Source: Adiantum capillus-veneris
Lineage: Eukaryota > Streptophyta > Polypodiopsida > Polypodiales > Pteridaceae
DNA length: 64,000 nucleotides
Assembly (NCBI GenBank): GCA_014529385.2
Contig: CM043955.1
Span: 145,596,140 to 145,660,139, forward strand
Direction of reading: 5' to 3'
Made by a program: the position numbers and the translations under genes. The notes under the pieces are model-generated. The model had not been told where the DNA came from. It searched no databases and saw only the letters and a list, made by a program, of their open reading frames with translations. Shown here in pieces: positions 1 to 12,373 of this stretch (positions are counted from its first letter, which is position 1; each line of letters opens with the position of its first letter).

Positions 1-1051
1 TCCTTGAATGACCTATCAAAAGAGTCGGAGCTTACAAGAAGGTGAGGCTTCAAAGTAGTTGCATGACTGGCTCAAACTTAAGCTCGAGCCTAGTTAGTCA
101 TATAGTTTTCTTTTAGGATAGGAGATTAGTTCGAGTATAGGTGGCCTTGGAGATTATGCTATGACAATTGAGCCTTGATGGACATTCAAAATACAATGAG
201 GTTTTTTTCTTAGTTGTTTATGTGTAAATCGATTCTTGGTGATTATAGTCCTCGTGTTTTACGTGTTGTAGCAGGACAATTTTACATGCAAAAAGGTGCA
301 ATGAAAGCGGTTAAGGAAGAGGGTTGGTGGAGGTGGGTCCCTCACTCATTGATCCTAAGAGGTTTTAGCCAAGGGAAGTCAAAACTATGTCCAACTTGTG
401 AGTATGATTTTCCCAAAATTCTCAAAAAACTTGTTCTAGAGACCCCTAACTTCGTCGAATTTTTTGACCCTTTAAACGTCGTTTTTTTGAAAACTGTCCA
501 AACAAGGTTTGTTCAGAAAAGCGTAGAGCCGCTCTCAAGCTACAGGCTCATAAAAAAAGTTTTGCAATCGGACTTCATATGTGAAAGTTATGCTGATTTT
601 TGTGAAAAGTTTTTTTTCCACTTCTTTGAACCATCATGAAAACCGTTAGTTTTGGTCCACGCATGTAAGTTTGCTAATCTAACCTTGGTAGGGTTGGTGG
701 GAAAAGCTATTAAAGGCTTTTTAATGCTTTTAAAACCTTCTATATTATAATAGGTTTGGATTTTTCTACAGACTATGACGAATTCGACGACGGCGCGACA
801 GGTGAGATTCTTTACTCCCTTATCTCCTTGCCCTCTGCGAATCTGCTCGTGGCCCCACAAGGATATTTTTCACAACTCTATATTAATTCTCTATCTCTCT
901 CTCTCCCTCTCTCTCTTCTACATTAAAACGGGGTTTCGGTTTTTGTGCAGACTGTGAAAAAACTGACGACGACATGACAGGTATGGCTCTTTACTTTCCC
1001 ATCTCCCTCTCCTCTATGAATCTATTTGAAGTCCCAAAACGCTCTACATTA

Positions 1052-1054
<3 letters not shown>

Positions 1055-1095
<41 letters not shown>
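1055..1095. repeat. (GT)n microsatellite
   Basis: Uninterrupted GT dinucleotide run. The surrounding 1-2000 has a pyrimidine-rich, microsatellite-like character. I see no coding region there that I can support, apart from one copy of the palindromic repeat core near position 68. Confidence 0.95.
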
Positions 1096-1096
<1 letters not shown>

Positions 1097-1193
1097 ATAT
1101 CTTTCTCTTTTTGATTGCAGGTGAAGATCTGATTGCAGTTTAGATTTGAAATTTGAATTTCAAATTCGAAAGGCTTATCCAGGTGTACTTCTT

Positions 1194-1195
<2 letters not shown>

Positions 1196-1261
<66 letters not shown>
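1196..1261. repeat. Compound (CT)n(GT)n microsatellite
   Basis: A CT run passes directly into a GT run. Just downstream (about 1290-1440) a short CT-rich phrase containing AATCTCTCTATGTAATC is repeated, so the whole stretch is simple-sequence DNA. Confidence 0.95.
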
Positions 1262-1264
<3 letters not shown>

Positions 1265-2015
1265 ATATCTTCTTCTAATCTTTCTGTGTAATTACCCTCA
1301 GCTCCTCTTAATCACTCCCTAATCTCTCTATGTAATCTCCCTTGCCTCCTCTTAATCACTCCCTAATCTCTTCTAATCTCTCTATGTAATCTCCCTTGCC
1401 TCCTCTTAATCACTCCCTCCCTTCCTCTTAATCTCTCCTAAACTTGCATCTCAAAAGTTCAGTCTTCAATATCATTCTATTAGTTTATAATCTCTATTTA
1501 ATCTACTTCTAATGACTACTTATACACATTATTGTTTGCTACCGTCTCCTTGATACACCTTTTAAACTCTATCATTAAGTTAATCAAACTACAACTACGT
1601 CTAAAATCACGCTCTATAAATTGAAAGTAAGTGGCTATTCTTTAATTAGAGTACTTAATCAATAAGTACTTTAATTAAAAAAATTTAAAACTGTAATTAA
1701 GTAATTAATCTACTTAAAGAAAAAGATAGATAAAAACACTTACTTGGTTGGGTACTGAGTGTGACATTTCCACTTGACGTAGATTCTTTGCTTTTGATTT
1801 TTAGCTCGTTTTTGGTACCTTGTTTCCTTGTTGAGAAACTAGAACAATGAGCTGATGTAGCTTAAACCTCACCTTCTAATGCTCTCAGTGCACTAGAATA
1901 TTCCACTCTAGTGTGACCTCATGAGCTTATTGTGGATATTTTAGCATGATAGCGTTGCCTCATGCAAGTGCTTGAGACTTAACCAAGGCCAGAGCATAAT
2001 AGCTCTAGGAAAAGC

Positions 2016-4540
2016 GACTCAAATTTAAGTTCGAACCTCGCCTACATATGCTATTGTAGCAAGTCTGGCTTAATGGCATCCTTCTGGCTACTTAGGGAAA
2101 GAGGCTCGAGCTTAAGTTCGAACCTTGCCTACATATGCTAATATAGCAAGTCTGCCTTGAACTTAAGTTTGAGCCTCAACTGTATATGTTACTTTAGCAC
2201 TAGGGTGTACGGTTAGCCTCATGACATATGTGTGGCTACCAATGCCAGTAGGCTCAAACTTAAGTTCGATCCTCACTTGCATATGGTAGAGTAGCACCAT
2301 CATGTAGGGCTTGTTGCTACCAAGGCCATAGAAGAACACCTTTAGGCTCGATCTTAAGTTCGAGCCTCAAGTGCATATTCTTTAGAACTAGGATGCAAGG
2401 CTTGCCTCCTAACATCCTTGAAGCTACCAATGGAAAGAGCCTTGCTTGCTGTGTAGCCCTACTATGTAAGGGCACAGCCTCATGACATCCTTGTGGCTAT
2501 CAAGGACATGGCAAAATATCTTTAGACTCAAGCTAAAGTTTGAGTATTTCATATTGTAGCGCTAGGGGGAAAGGTTAGCCTTGTGAAACCCTTATAGCTA
2601 CTAAGGTCATAGAATAGCATCCTTGTGGTGGCAAACAATGGGAAAGAGCTTGCACTTAAGTGTAGACCTTGCCTACAAATGTCAGTATAGCACTACGATG
2701 CATGTATAGCTTCATGACATCCATGTGGATACCAAAGGAAAAGAAAAACACTTTGAGGCTCGAGCTTAAGTTCGAGCCTCAATTGTATAAGCTATTGTAG
2801 CACTAGGGAGTATGTCTAGACTCATCCTTTAGAGATACTAGTTCCAAGAGGCTCGAACTTAAGTTTGATCCTCACTTGCATAGGCTAGTGTAGCACTAGA
2901 ATGCAAGCCTAATGCCATCCTTGTGGCTACCATGGGTATAGAATAGCACCTTAAGTTCAAGCCTCATTTTCATATGCTAGTGTAGCACTAGGATGCAAGG
3001 CTTTCCTCATGACATCCTTGTGTCTACTAAGGGCAAGAGGCTCGAACTTAAGTTTGAGTCTTGCCTACATATGCTAGTATAGCACTAGCATGAAAGTCTA
3101 GCTTCATGACATCCTTGTGGATACCAAGAGAACAGAACAACACCTTTAGGTTCAAACTTAAGTTTTAGCCTCAATTGCATATGATATTGTAGCACCAATG
3201 TGTAAGGCTAGCCGAGGGATATCCTTGTGGCTACCTAGGGAAAGAGGCTCGAACTTAAGTTTGAACCTCGCCTACATATGCTAGTATAGCAAGTCTAACC
3301 TAATGACATCCTTGTGGATACTTAGGGAAAGTGGCTCAAATTTAAGTTCGAACCTTGCCTACATATGCTATTGTAGGCTATCTTAATGACATCCTTGTGG
3401 CTACTTAGGGAAAGAGGATCAAACTTAAGTTTGAACCTTGCCTACTTATGCTAGTATACCAAGTCTAACTTAATGACATCATTGTGTCTACTTAGGGAAA
3501 GCGGCTCAAATTTAAGTTCGAACCTTGTCTACATATGCTATTGTAGCAAGTCTGGCTTAATGGCATCCTTGTGGCTACTTAGGGAAAGGGGCTCGAGCTT
3601 AAGTTCAAACCTTGCCTACATATGCTAATATAGAAAGCTTGCCTTGAACTTAAGTTTGAGCATCAACTGTATATGTTACTTTAGCACTAGGGTTTAAGGT
3701 TAGCCTCATGACATCTGTGTGGCTACCAATGCCAGTAGGCTCAAACTTAAGTTCGATCCTCACTTGCATATACTAGAGTAGCACCAGCATGTAGGGCTTG
3801 TTGCTACCAAGGCCATAGAAGAACACCTTTAGGCTCGATCTTAAGTTCGAGCCTCATGTGCATATTCTTTAGCACTAGGATTCAAGGCTTGCCTCATGAC
3901 ATCCTTGTGGCTAGCCTTATTTTCATATGCTACTGTAGCACTAGGGTGTAAGGCTAGCCGAGGGACATCCTTGTGGCTACCAGAGGCAAGAGGCTCGAGC
4001 TTAAGTTCGAGCCTCACCTAGATATGTTAGTATAGCACTATCATGAAAATCTAGATTCACTAAGTCCTTTTAGGATTCATGCAAGAATAGAAAAACACTT
4101 AGGATTGAACTTAAGTCGAGCCTCATGGCATCCTTTTGGTTACCAATGACAAGAGGCTCAAAATTAAGTTTGATCCCCACTTGCATATTTGAGTGTAGCA
4201 CTAGCATGGAAGGATAGCTTGATGACATATTTGTGGCTATCAAGGGCATAGAATAGCACCTTTAGGCTCGATCTTAAGTTCGAGCCTCAAGTGCATCAGG
4301 GAATAAAAAATCACTTTTAGGCTCAAACTTAAGTTTGAGCTTCCTCTCCATATGCTAATGTAGCACTAGTGTGCATGCTAGCCTCATGACATCCTTCTAG
4401 CTAGAAAAATCATAGAGCTTCACTTTTAGGCTCAAATTTAATGTAGCACTAACTTGCAAGACTACTCTCATGACATCCTTGTGGCTAGCAAGGGTACAAA
4501 ACAACATCTTTTGGCTCAAACTTAAGTTCGAGCCTTGCCT
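2016..4540. repeat. Palindromic repeat array, half-site GGCTCGAACTT
   Basis: The repeated core is a perfect 22-bp palindrome: GGCTCGAACTT followed by its reverse complement AAGTTCGAGCC. About 27 complete or decayed cores lie here (for example near 2103, 2251, 2345, 2757, 2849, 3038, 3245, 3331, 3502, 3589, 3836, 4000, 4268, 4321). Between cores are conserved spacer phrases such as CTACATATGCTAGTGTAGCACTAG and CATGACATCCTTGTGGCTACC, in fragments. Spacing is mostly 85-120 bp, and 3245-3600 is a regular run of about 86 bp. No gene is seen inside. The array ends about 160 bp before the start codon of the gene at 4704, so it may be its 5' or subterminal region. Confidence 0.9.
3502..3920. repeat. 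Second copy of a ~400-bp block of the array
   Basis: This stretch repeats 2016-2430 nearly base for base, including the two cores spaced 87 bp apart, the phrase GCCAGTAGGCTCAAACTTAA, and the phrase GGCCATAGAAGAACACC. The offset is about 1,486 bp. It shows that the array also grew by block duplication, not only by unit duplication. Confidence 0.8.
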
Positions 4541-4703
4541 ACACATGCTAGTGTTTTTTTTTAAATGTACTATTTAACTTAAACATATGCTCCTTGTTTA
4601 GGTTCTAACATTGTTCTTTTTGGTTGTTTCAGGAATGGAGTCTTCCAATGTACCAAGTATACCAGAGTAGGGGACACAAGTCTTCACACTCGATGTTCTT
4701 GGA

Positions 4704-7700
4704 ATGTCCACTCACGCCAAAACTATTGCTCCAAGAATAAAGGTTGACAAGAACTTTGAGTTAACAAAAGAAGAAGGATTGAAGTGGTTTGTGGATACCT
4801 ACGATACAGATGCAAACTACAAAAGTGACATCCATCTATATTTGTCACAAGGCGATATGAAATATGGAGACATGGGGATTGTTGTGGGTGTCAAAGATGA
4901 TGTGGATGCAACAACAATGCCATGCTTTGCATGTAATGTGCTACCTATTGGAGAGACCACAAAGGCAAACAAGTTTTGCTTATCATTGGGCACTTTTCAT
5001 GTAGCAGACATGAATGGTAGCAAACTAGGAAAAGAAAATTCTATTGTAAAATTAGGATTGAATATCTCCAGCTTCACTAATCAAGAAGACTCGAGTGTGG
5101 ACTGTGTGGAAGACCTAGTGAAGGCAGTGAAACATGCAAAGCGAGTCTTGAGCTTACCAAAGAAGATTGTACCTGCAAAGAAACCAATAGGGGCACTACC
5201 TAAGAAAGTTGTGGATAGGACAGGGAAAGACATAGTTAGGAGTGCACTTGCAGCATCAAGAGGTGCCCGTGCAAGCGCTTCAACACATGTAGAGAAGATC
5301 ACTGCCACCATTAATTTAGAGGATCAAGAAGGTTCACAAGGGCAAGATGCACAAGGAATCATAAGAAAAATAAATGCAAAGGATGATTCTACTCTTGAGG
5401 AAGATCGGCAAAAACTAGCAAAGAGGAAGATGAAAAAGAGTGCAGAAGAAAAAGAGGTTTCTGAAGAGGAGTTGATGGACATGGAAACTCCATCCAAAGA
5501 TAACAAGGCACTGACCTATTTAGAAATCAAGAAGGGATTCTATCCTTTTGGGATCAATGAAGTCTTTAGCATTGACGTGACAAGGTGTTTTCCTGCTCCG
5601 TCAAACTATGTGTACAGAAGATTAAATCTAGATTGGGTCAAGATTTTGACTTTAGACTTCATTCAAGAACCAAAGCAAGAGGAGATACTAGCAATTTTGA
5701 TGCCTTGTGATCCTTCCAAAAAACATCCTCTTGACAAACTTGCCAAAGAGGATGTTCGCAATGTTGATTACTGGATCATCTCTGGACAACACTCCATTAG
5801 TGCTGCAAAATGTTTGCAAGGTGCAAACGTTGCAAAGGTTACCCCTCAATTGCATCAACAACTCAAATATAGATGATCAAATATTATTCTCAATTGCCCA
5901 CCAAAGATCTCTCATGAAATCTCCAAAGATGCGAATCTATCTGTTGCAATGTCAATGCAAAAGGAGCCATTTCTTGACCAACTTATGCAAGCGCGAGCAC
6001 AATGGCATGCAAATGGTTGTCTTTCTAAGCCACCACATGGTGTCAACCAAACCAAGAAGGACTTTGAGGCTTGGAAGGTACTTGTTTGATTCTTTGAAAA
6101 CATGGATGTGATTGTTTTTAATCAATATCTATTTGTAAACTACAGTCTATCATAGGCTCAAGCAAGACCTCCATGTGCTCATTTAGAACTTAAATTGAGG
6201 TTTTAACTAAAGATTTAGTGTCACTTGCATATGAGGCTAAGCGAGGCTCGAACTTAAGTTTGAGCCCCACTTACATATACCCATGTATTTTGGACTTTGC
6301 ATAGATGTATGTGAGCATATAAAGAAACAATTCAATCTAGCTAGGCTTGAACTTATTAAGTATGCGTCTCAATCCCACAAGTTAGAGCCTTGTCAATATT
6401 GATGTTGGAATTTTCAATTTTGCAGACCTTTGTGGAGACAACAGAGCACACGCTTCAAAAGGGATTTGTCAAGACCGACTTGCATTTGCTTCTATGTGAT
6501 GAGAAGATATGGAAGAATTGGGTCAAGATCATGAGACAATATGCTCGACGCTTGCTACCAAATACAAAGGGAGAAACAATTGACGAAGGTTCCAACGAAA
6601 ATCCTAAATTTCTAACTATGAAGGGTGGTCAGATTCGACAAGCACCTGGCACAGCAACACTGACACCTACATTGTTCAGGTGCATTTTAGGTCTCGAGAA
6701 TAAAGAAGTTCTTGAACTACAAAATGCAATCCTGGACAAAACCATATTGCTAAAGAAGAGCAAGCATACCCCTCATAGAATGGACATGGATGAGATGGCT
6801 TGGAAGCTAAAAACAGATCGAGTGTTGAAAGAAGCAATAATATCATTCTTCTTTGATTTGACAAGGGAAAATTTATCTTGGGAGCAAATTTGTGAGAAGT
6901 ACAAGCTAGGAGAGCATGAGTACAATCAAATGAGGTGCTATAGCTAGTACTATGTCAAGGACTCCCTCAACAGAGCAAAGAAGACTCCACCCTTACGTCC
7001 AAAAAGTGTAATAACTCGCCTCAATCATCTTTATACAGCTAATATGGGCATAATATCTCAAGATGAGTCTATTCCATGGAGAATCAAGGGGGTGGGCTTT
7101 GATATGGGGAAGATCAAAGACTTTTGCAATATAGAGCACGTACCATTTCAATTGGTTGTCTTGGATCTTCATGGTACTAAAGAAAATCTCTCTATAGATT
7201 TTTTTGCAAATTTGGCACTCAATCTAAACACATTAAATGCACAATACGAATATGTGCTAGTGTGTTTCATTGATTTCATCGATATCGGAATGCTTGTTGA
7301 AGGGGTTTCTAGCCAGTCAACTAAGGTCCATATTGAATATGGAAATATCCAAGCAACAAGAGATGACTCATGGATAGATGGAACTGTGGACTCTGCAATG
7401 GTTGCTCTTTTTGTTAGCAAGGTTGATAGATTTGAGGCTATTGACAAAGCTCATACAAAAAGAGTCTTTTTCTCAGGCTCTTGTGGCAAGGATCATGAAT
7501 TTATTGATAGAAACTTCATTGATGGCCTTATCTCACAGGGTTTTGTCCTTAGCAAAGCTATGTTTTGGAAATTTTTTGCGGTGGAGTTGTGTTGGAGCAA
7601 AGCTTGTCGAAGAAGAGAATGGCAATTGCTCTATGTAAAGATGATTTTGAAGCAATGGAGTTAGAATCTCAATGCTATGGTCTTTTGGAGAGAAATCCAT

Positions 7701-8032
7701 CCTTGCAGGAGTGGTGTGGTGCAAGTCAAGCGTCACTTGCGAGACAAACAGTGGAGCTGGATGATAAAGAAAAAGAAGACCTTAACAATCTTGACATTGA
7801 TGAGCAACAAAGCAGTGGAGAGGATGTTGATGGAAATGAAGACAACAATAACGTAGACAGCATGGATGATAGTGAAGTTCAAGAAGCTACGAATTTTGAT
7901 CATAATTTTGATCATCAAGGGGGGGTAGACAATGTTGAAGAAATGAGTCCAGTTGTGGATGTTGAGTGTGCAAAAGGAAATGATGAAGATAAAGAGGATG
8001 ATGATGCAGGCAATGAGGATGCAAGAGGATGA
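4704..8032 (+). pseudogene. ParB-like / beta-class DNA methyltransferase-like gene, interrupted
   Basis: Exon 1 runs 4704-6077 (donor AAG/GTACTTG) and exon 2 from 6426 (acceptor TTTTGCAG); the phase is consistent. Exon 1 carries YWIISGQHSISAAK (about 5770-5811) after a PCDP motif, which recalls the ParB-type GxHR/GQHR region. Exon 2 has a possible helix-turn-helix near 6870-6920, then VVLDLHGT (7158-7181) in the place of motif IV (DPPY-like). Later comes VLEIFCGGVVLEQSL with IALCKDD (about 7565-7650), which looks like the SAM-binding motif I. The IV-then-I order fits beta-class (N4/N6) methyltransferases. The tail is acidic. Breaks: TGA at 5874-5876, TAG at 6945-6947, and a one-base shift near 7560 just before motif I. 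ParB-methyltransferase fusions are known from bacterial mobile DNA. The assignment here rests on motifs alone, and the motif IV catalytic residues look lost. Confidence 0.5.
6240..6264. repeat. Single palindromic core in the intron of the ParB-like gene
   Basis: One core (GGCTCGAACTTAAG then TTTGAGCC) lies between exon 1 and exon 2, preceded by a decayed core near 6188. The palindromes are therefore inside the transcribed region as well as upstream of it. Confidence 0.85.
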
Positions 8033-8289
8033 TAGAGCCCCTCAAGACATTGTATTAGCTGATGAACAAGGTGCGAATGCTTCTTAGAGTATTTTTGATA
8101 CTAGGTTTAATGATGCATGCCATTATCATGTACCAACAAACTCCTAAAGTATAAAAAGGCAGGATAGTGTATTGAATTGATCAATTGTGATACTTTAGGT
8201 CCTTCAAACACTATTTTCTTAATACTATCTTGTGTATTTATCTAAAAGTATGTCATTTTAATTAGATTTAATTGCTGTTGGTTTAAAAA

Positions 8290-9470
8290 ATGATGGGGGG
8301 GATCAAACTTGAGTTTGAGCCATCACAAAGCACATGTCTTTATTTAAAGTGTCAATTCACAAAGCATAGCTAGATGTGTATTAAGAGTAAGAAATTTTGG
8401 TTTTGGTGAGACAATAATGAAGCATTACCAAAGACTAATGAGGCTCAAACTTAAGTTCAAGCCTAACAAGGAGAGATAGCGAAGCACTTGTGTATGAACT
8501 TCAATCAAAAAATTCATGGCTGAGTTGTTCTAAGTGAGACTTGAACTTCCATATCCTAGTGTAGCACTTGCATATGTTACGTGAAACTCATAATGTATTT
8601 GTACCTAACAAGGCATTGAAATTTAGTTTGTAGGCTCGAACTTAAGTTTGAACCTTGCCTCCACATGTTAGTGTAGCACTACCATGTGAGGCCGAGCTCA
8701 TGAGCACTACCATGTTAGGCCAATCTCAAGAGCATTGTAGTAATATAATCTTCTAAATAGCAATACTTACGGATCATGAAGTAAAAAGGATCATACCTTG
8801 AAAAATTCATAGTTAAGAGGTTTTTTGAATAGGCCCTAGATGTGCACAATATAATAATTTTATACATAGTGAATGCGTTGAGACTAGACATGGCTTGAGA
8901 TTTAAGACTTACACTTGAAACATAAGATTAAGGTTAAGACTTAAGCCTTAGGCATGAACTTAAGTTTGAGCCTCAAAAGTCCTTGTCATAGAATCCTACC
9001 TCAGTACTTCCAAGTGAAGCTCACAATTTCATATCCTATTGTAGCGATTACATATGTTAAGAAAGAGAAAGAGTCATAATCTATAACAAGAAACTGAAAT
9101 TTATTTTGTAGGATCGAACTTAAGTTCAAGCCTTGCCTTTGTATGTTAGTGTAGCACTACCATATGAGTCGAGTCTCATGAGCATTGTAGCAAAAAAATA
9201 TTACAAATAACAAAATACTTATAGATTATGAAGAAAATTGGATGATACCTTGAAAAATTCATAGATAAGGCATTTTATAAATAGGTCTTCAGTGCACATA
9301 GTATAAAAGGTTTTCACATAGTGAATGATGAAGACTAAAAAGGGCTTAGGACTTACATTTTAAACTTCAAACATAAGCATAAATTTCGAAACTTAAGTTT
9401 TAGGCTTGAAACAAAAGCCTAAACTTTGAGACTTAAACCTTAGGCTGCAGCTTAAGATTAAGCCTCACTT
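8290..9470. repeat. Downstream dispersed palindromic cores
   Basis: Decayed copies of the same 22-bp palindrome occur near 8307, 8447, 8640, 8955, 9117 and 9443. They share the phrases GTTAGTGTAGCACTACCATG and CATGAGCATTGTAG. Two related blocks (about 8570-8900 and 9040-9330) are diverged duplicates of each other. No coding region is visible between 8033 and 9497. Confidence 0.8.
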
Positions 9471-9497
9471 TCAAATGTGCTTTAGGTGTCATTCTAG

Positions 9498-12373
9498 GTT
9501 AGTGTTAATGTGCTAAATGGAGCCTTTCAAGAGCTCCAAGCGACTCTTGCAACCAAGGACATACAAGAAAAAACTAACAAAGGGACAGGAAAATCGACAC
9601 CAAATACAAACAAAGTCCAAAGCATTCAAGAAAGGGAGCAAGGGATTGAAGTTGGTGAGAAAAACAAAGGTACTTATTTGTCCAATGTGATTACTATAGA
9701 TATGGCCCTTTTTGAAAGATAATACAAAATTCTATTATGTTGTCTTTGCAGGTGAAATTGACATTCAAAATCAAGGATCCAGTGTGCCACAAGTAGACAT
9801 CAACGTTGAGGAGCTACGTCCTGATGCACGAAAACGTAGGCCACTTGGAAGCTTATATTCTTTTGAGAGAGATGGAGATAAACTGGTCTTTAAATCTTCC
9901 CACATCAATAAAGAAATGCAATCACTTTTAGGAGACATCATTATAGATGAGTATGGGAGTATGAGACGTAAATAAACGTGCAATTTACAATTGTGTGCTG
10001 CAAATATATGGTCCCTTGTTTTGAGATTTATAAGTGCAAAAACTTAAATTGTTATCATTCTTTTGTATCGTATGCAAAAAATATTGCTCATGCAATCAAC
10101 ATGAAGAAACATGCACTCATTCTTGATCGTAATGGATTTTTACTCAGTAAAGAAGACGAGAGGCATCCATGTACAGATTGTGTCAAAATTGACCTTGGTC
10201 ACACCACAATTGTTGTTCGCTCGGGTTGTTTTGAATTTTTGGATGAGATATGTCAGTACTTTCATGTTGGCATTTGGTCCACCATGCTACAAAAGAATGT
10301 TTGCACTTATGTGAACACTCTTGAAAAGCATGCACATAAAAAATATCATTTCTTTATGGTATGGGGACAAGAAGATTGCTACATCCATAATCTTTGAAAA
10401 GTGTATAAGCCTAATGTTGAGGCTATGTTTAAGCCTTTGTTGAGGGTTTGGTGTCAGTGCAAGAATTTATGCAGTACAAAGAATACATTGCTCATTGATG
10501 ATAGCCCTTTCAAGGGATGTATTAACCCAAACGATAACTGCTTATATCCTGAAAGTTTTCAAGGGAGTCCTGACTATCTTCTTTGCAATGAGCTTCTACC
10601 ATACCTTTTAAATCTAAATAATAAAGATGGCATTCGATCTGTTATTTCACTCAATCGGCTAGGACAATCTCCAATCACAGAGGTTCATGACCTATTTACA
10701 AAGTTCCAAGACATTATGGAAGAATGGGGCATGTTCAATGTCCAAGTTCTAAGGGAAGAACTTGAAAACAATTCAATCGAAGTGGAAAGCTCATCTTGTG
10801 CATCTTCACAGCTACCATTGTGCAATAACAAGTTAAGTTATGTTCAAGAAAGTAGAGGCAAGAAAGTAGTAAACTCCTTAAGCAAGGATCCAGCTATGTT
10901 GGCATCCAAGTTTGGTGTGCCACTATTATCTTCAAACCAGCTGAACTTGTTAAAATTGTCTCACAAAACAAAAAATTTGAGTGATCAACATGCTATTGCT
11001 TATGCTACTAGCTTGGGGTATGGTCGTGGTCATTTCATTAGCGGAGTTGCAGCAAAAGCATACATATCAAAGCTACAAAAGGCCTACTTAAGCTTATGGG
11101 TAGGACTCACTTTAGATTTATCAAAAAATATAAAAAATAAAATCAATTTTTTATCTAATCTAGCATATTTGTTATTTTAGGTGGAAGAAAACAACCAGTA
11201 AGGGCTTGGCGTGCGCGTTGACTCAATCGCCTGGAACACACATACATCTAGAGTGGTGGAAATGTGTTAAGAAGATTTTGACCAAAACAATGTGTTGAGC
11301 TCTAGTATTTAGGCCAAAACAATGTGTTGGGTCCAATTATTTGAACATGAACCAAATATGTACACTTTTATAGTTCATCAACTAGATGTTATTCAACCTT
11401 GGAAAAGAAGTCTCTCTTTTATCTTTGTGGTTGGAGCTCTTTGTACAAGATTTCTTCTGTGTATTGAAGAAAAATATTTTCTTTTGTTGTCTTCTCAAGG
11501 TTTAAGTCTATATATATCATGGATAAAATAAATAATGTTGGTGCACAGTGTGTTAATTGAAAATAATATCTCTTCCATTGACCATCATGCCTTTTTTTTG
11601 GAACAGGAGATTCTGAAGCATATAAATTTGATTTCAAATGTACAAAGCATTTACTATTGAGGTGGCACATGTCATTGAGGACTCATAGGCCTAGAAGGAA
11701 ATTGATTCCACCACCCTCAGATACTATACGAAAACAAAGAAGAGTATTGATCCTTGAACTCAATGGTGTTTTACTTAAGACCATTGAAATGCAACATGGT
11801 GATGTATGCCCAGATTGGGGAAAACATATGCATATCGTTGAAGAGAGTACAAATGTGTGGCATTTTATTCGCAAAGATGCTCAATTCCTTGATTTTTGCA
11901 TGCAATGGTTTGAGGTGTCGATTTGGAGCACTAATAGATTGCAAAGGACTCGTCATATTCTTGAGTTATGCTTTCCACAACACCATCAAAAATTTAATGT
12001 CATAGCAGGACAGGGAGCATGCCAAAAGACAGATCTTCTAATTGGATATCGATTTGTATACCACAAGAACTTGGATGTAGCATGGAGAATTTTTCATGAT
12101 TTGGATGGAAATAATACCTTAATTTTTGACGAGGCCCTTTACAGTGTAATGTGGAATATGTCCGGAACCTACTTGATTTTTCCAAAAATATGGAATCAAT
12201 CAAAAGAAGAGCTTGAAAGTTTTTTGGAGAGAACAATCACTGCATGGTTACTTGGTTGGATCTATGCAAGGGACAAACGAGAGTATACTTGCAATATGTT
12301 GGTAAATGAAGTAGCTTGCGATAGAGAAACCTTGTACATATTGGAGCAATACATGAGAAAACGCAAAGTTTAA
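9498..12373 (+). pseudogene. Gene with two FCP1/HAD phosphatase-like domains, interrupted
   Basis: A charged N-terminal exon ends at 9669 and joins an exon starting at 9752 in matching phase (AAAG/GTACTT ... TTTGCAG/GT). Domain A (about 10,100-10,620) has ILDRNGFLL, VGIWST and LLIDDSPFKGC. These are the nucleophile, middle and acidic motifs of FCP1-type HAD phosphatases. Domain B (about 11,740-12,250) has ILELNGVLL, VSIWSTN and LIFDEALYSVMWN. The usual DxD nucleophile pair is DxN in A and ExN in B, so B at least should be inactive. TGA at 10395-10397 interrupts domain A. A donor is likely at 11100/11101, and the next exon probably begins after TTTTTTTGGAACAG near 11607. The gene ends at 12373. 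The start exon is uncertain, and no ATG is obvious near 9498. Confidence 0.7.

Noticed and set aside
214-639. 141-codon ORF near the left edge
   Set aside because: No motif, a homologue is not evident in the window, no splice or promoter support; composition is not clearly coding.
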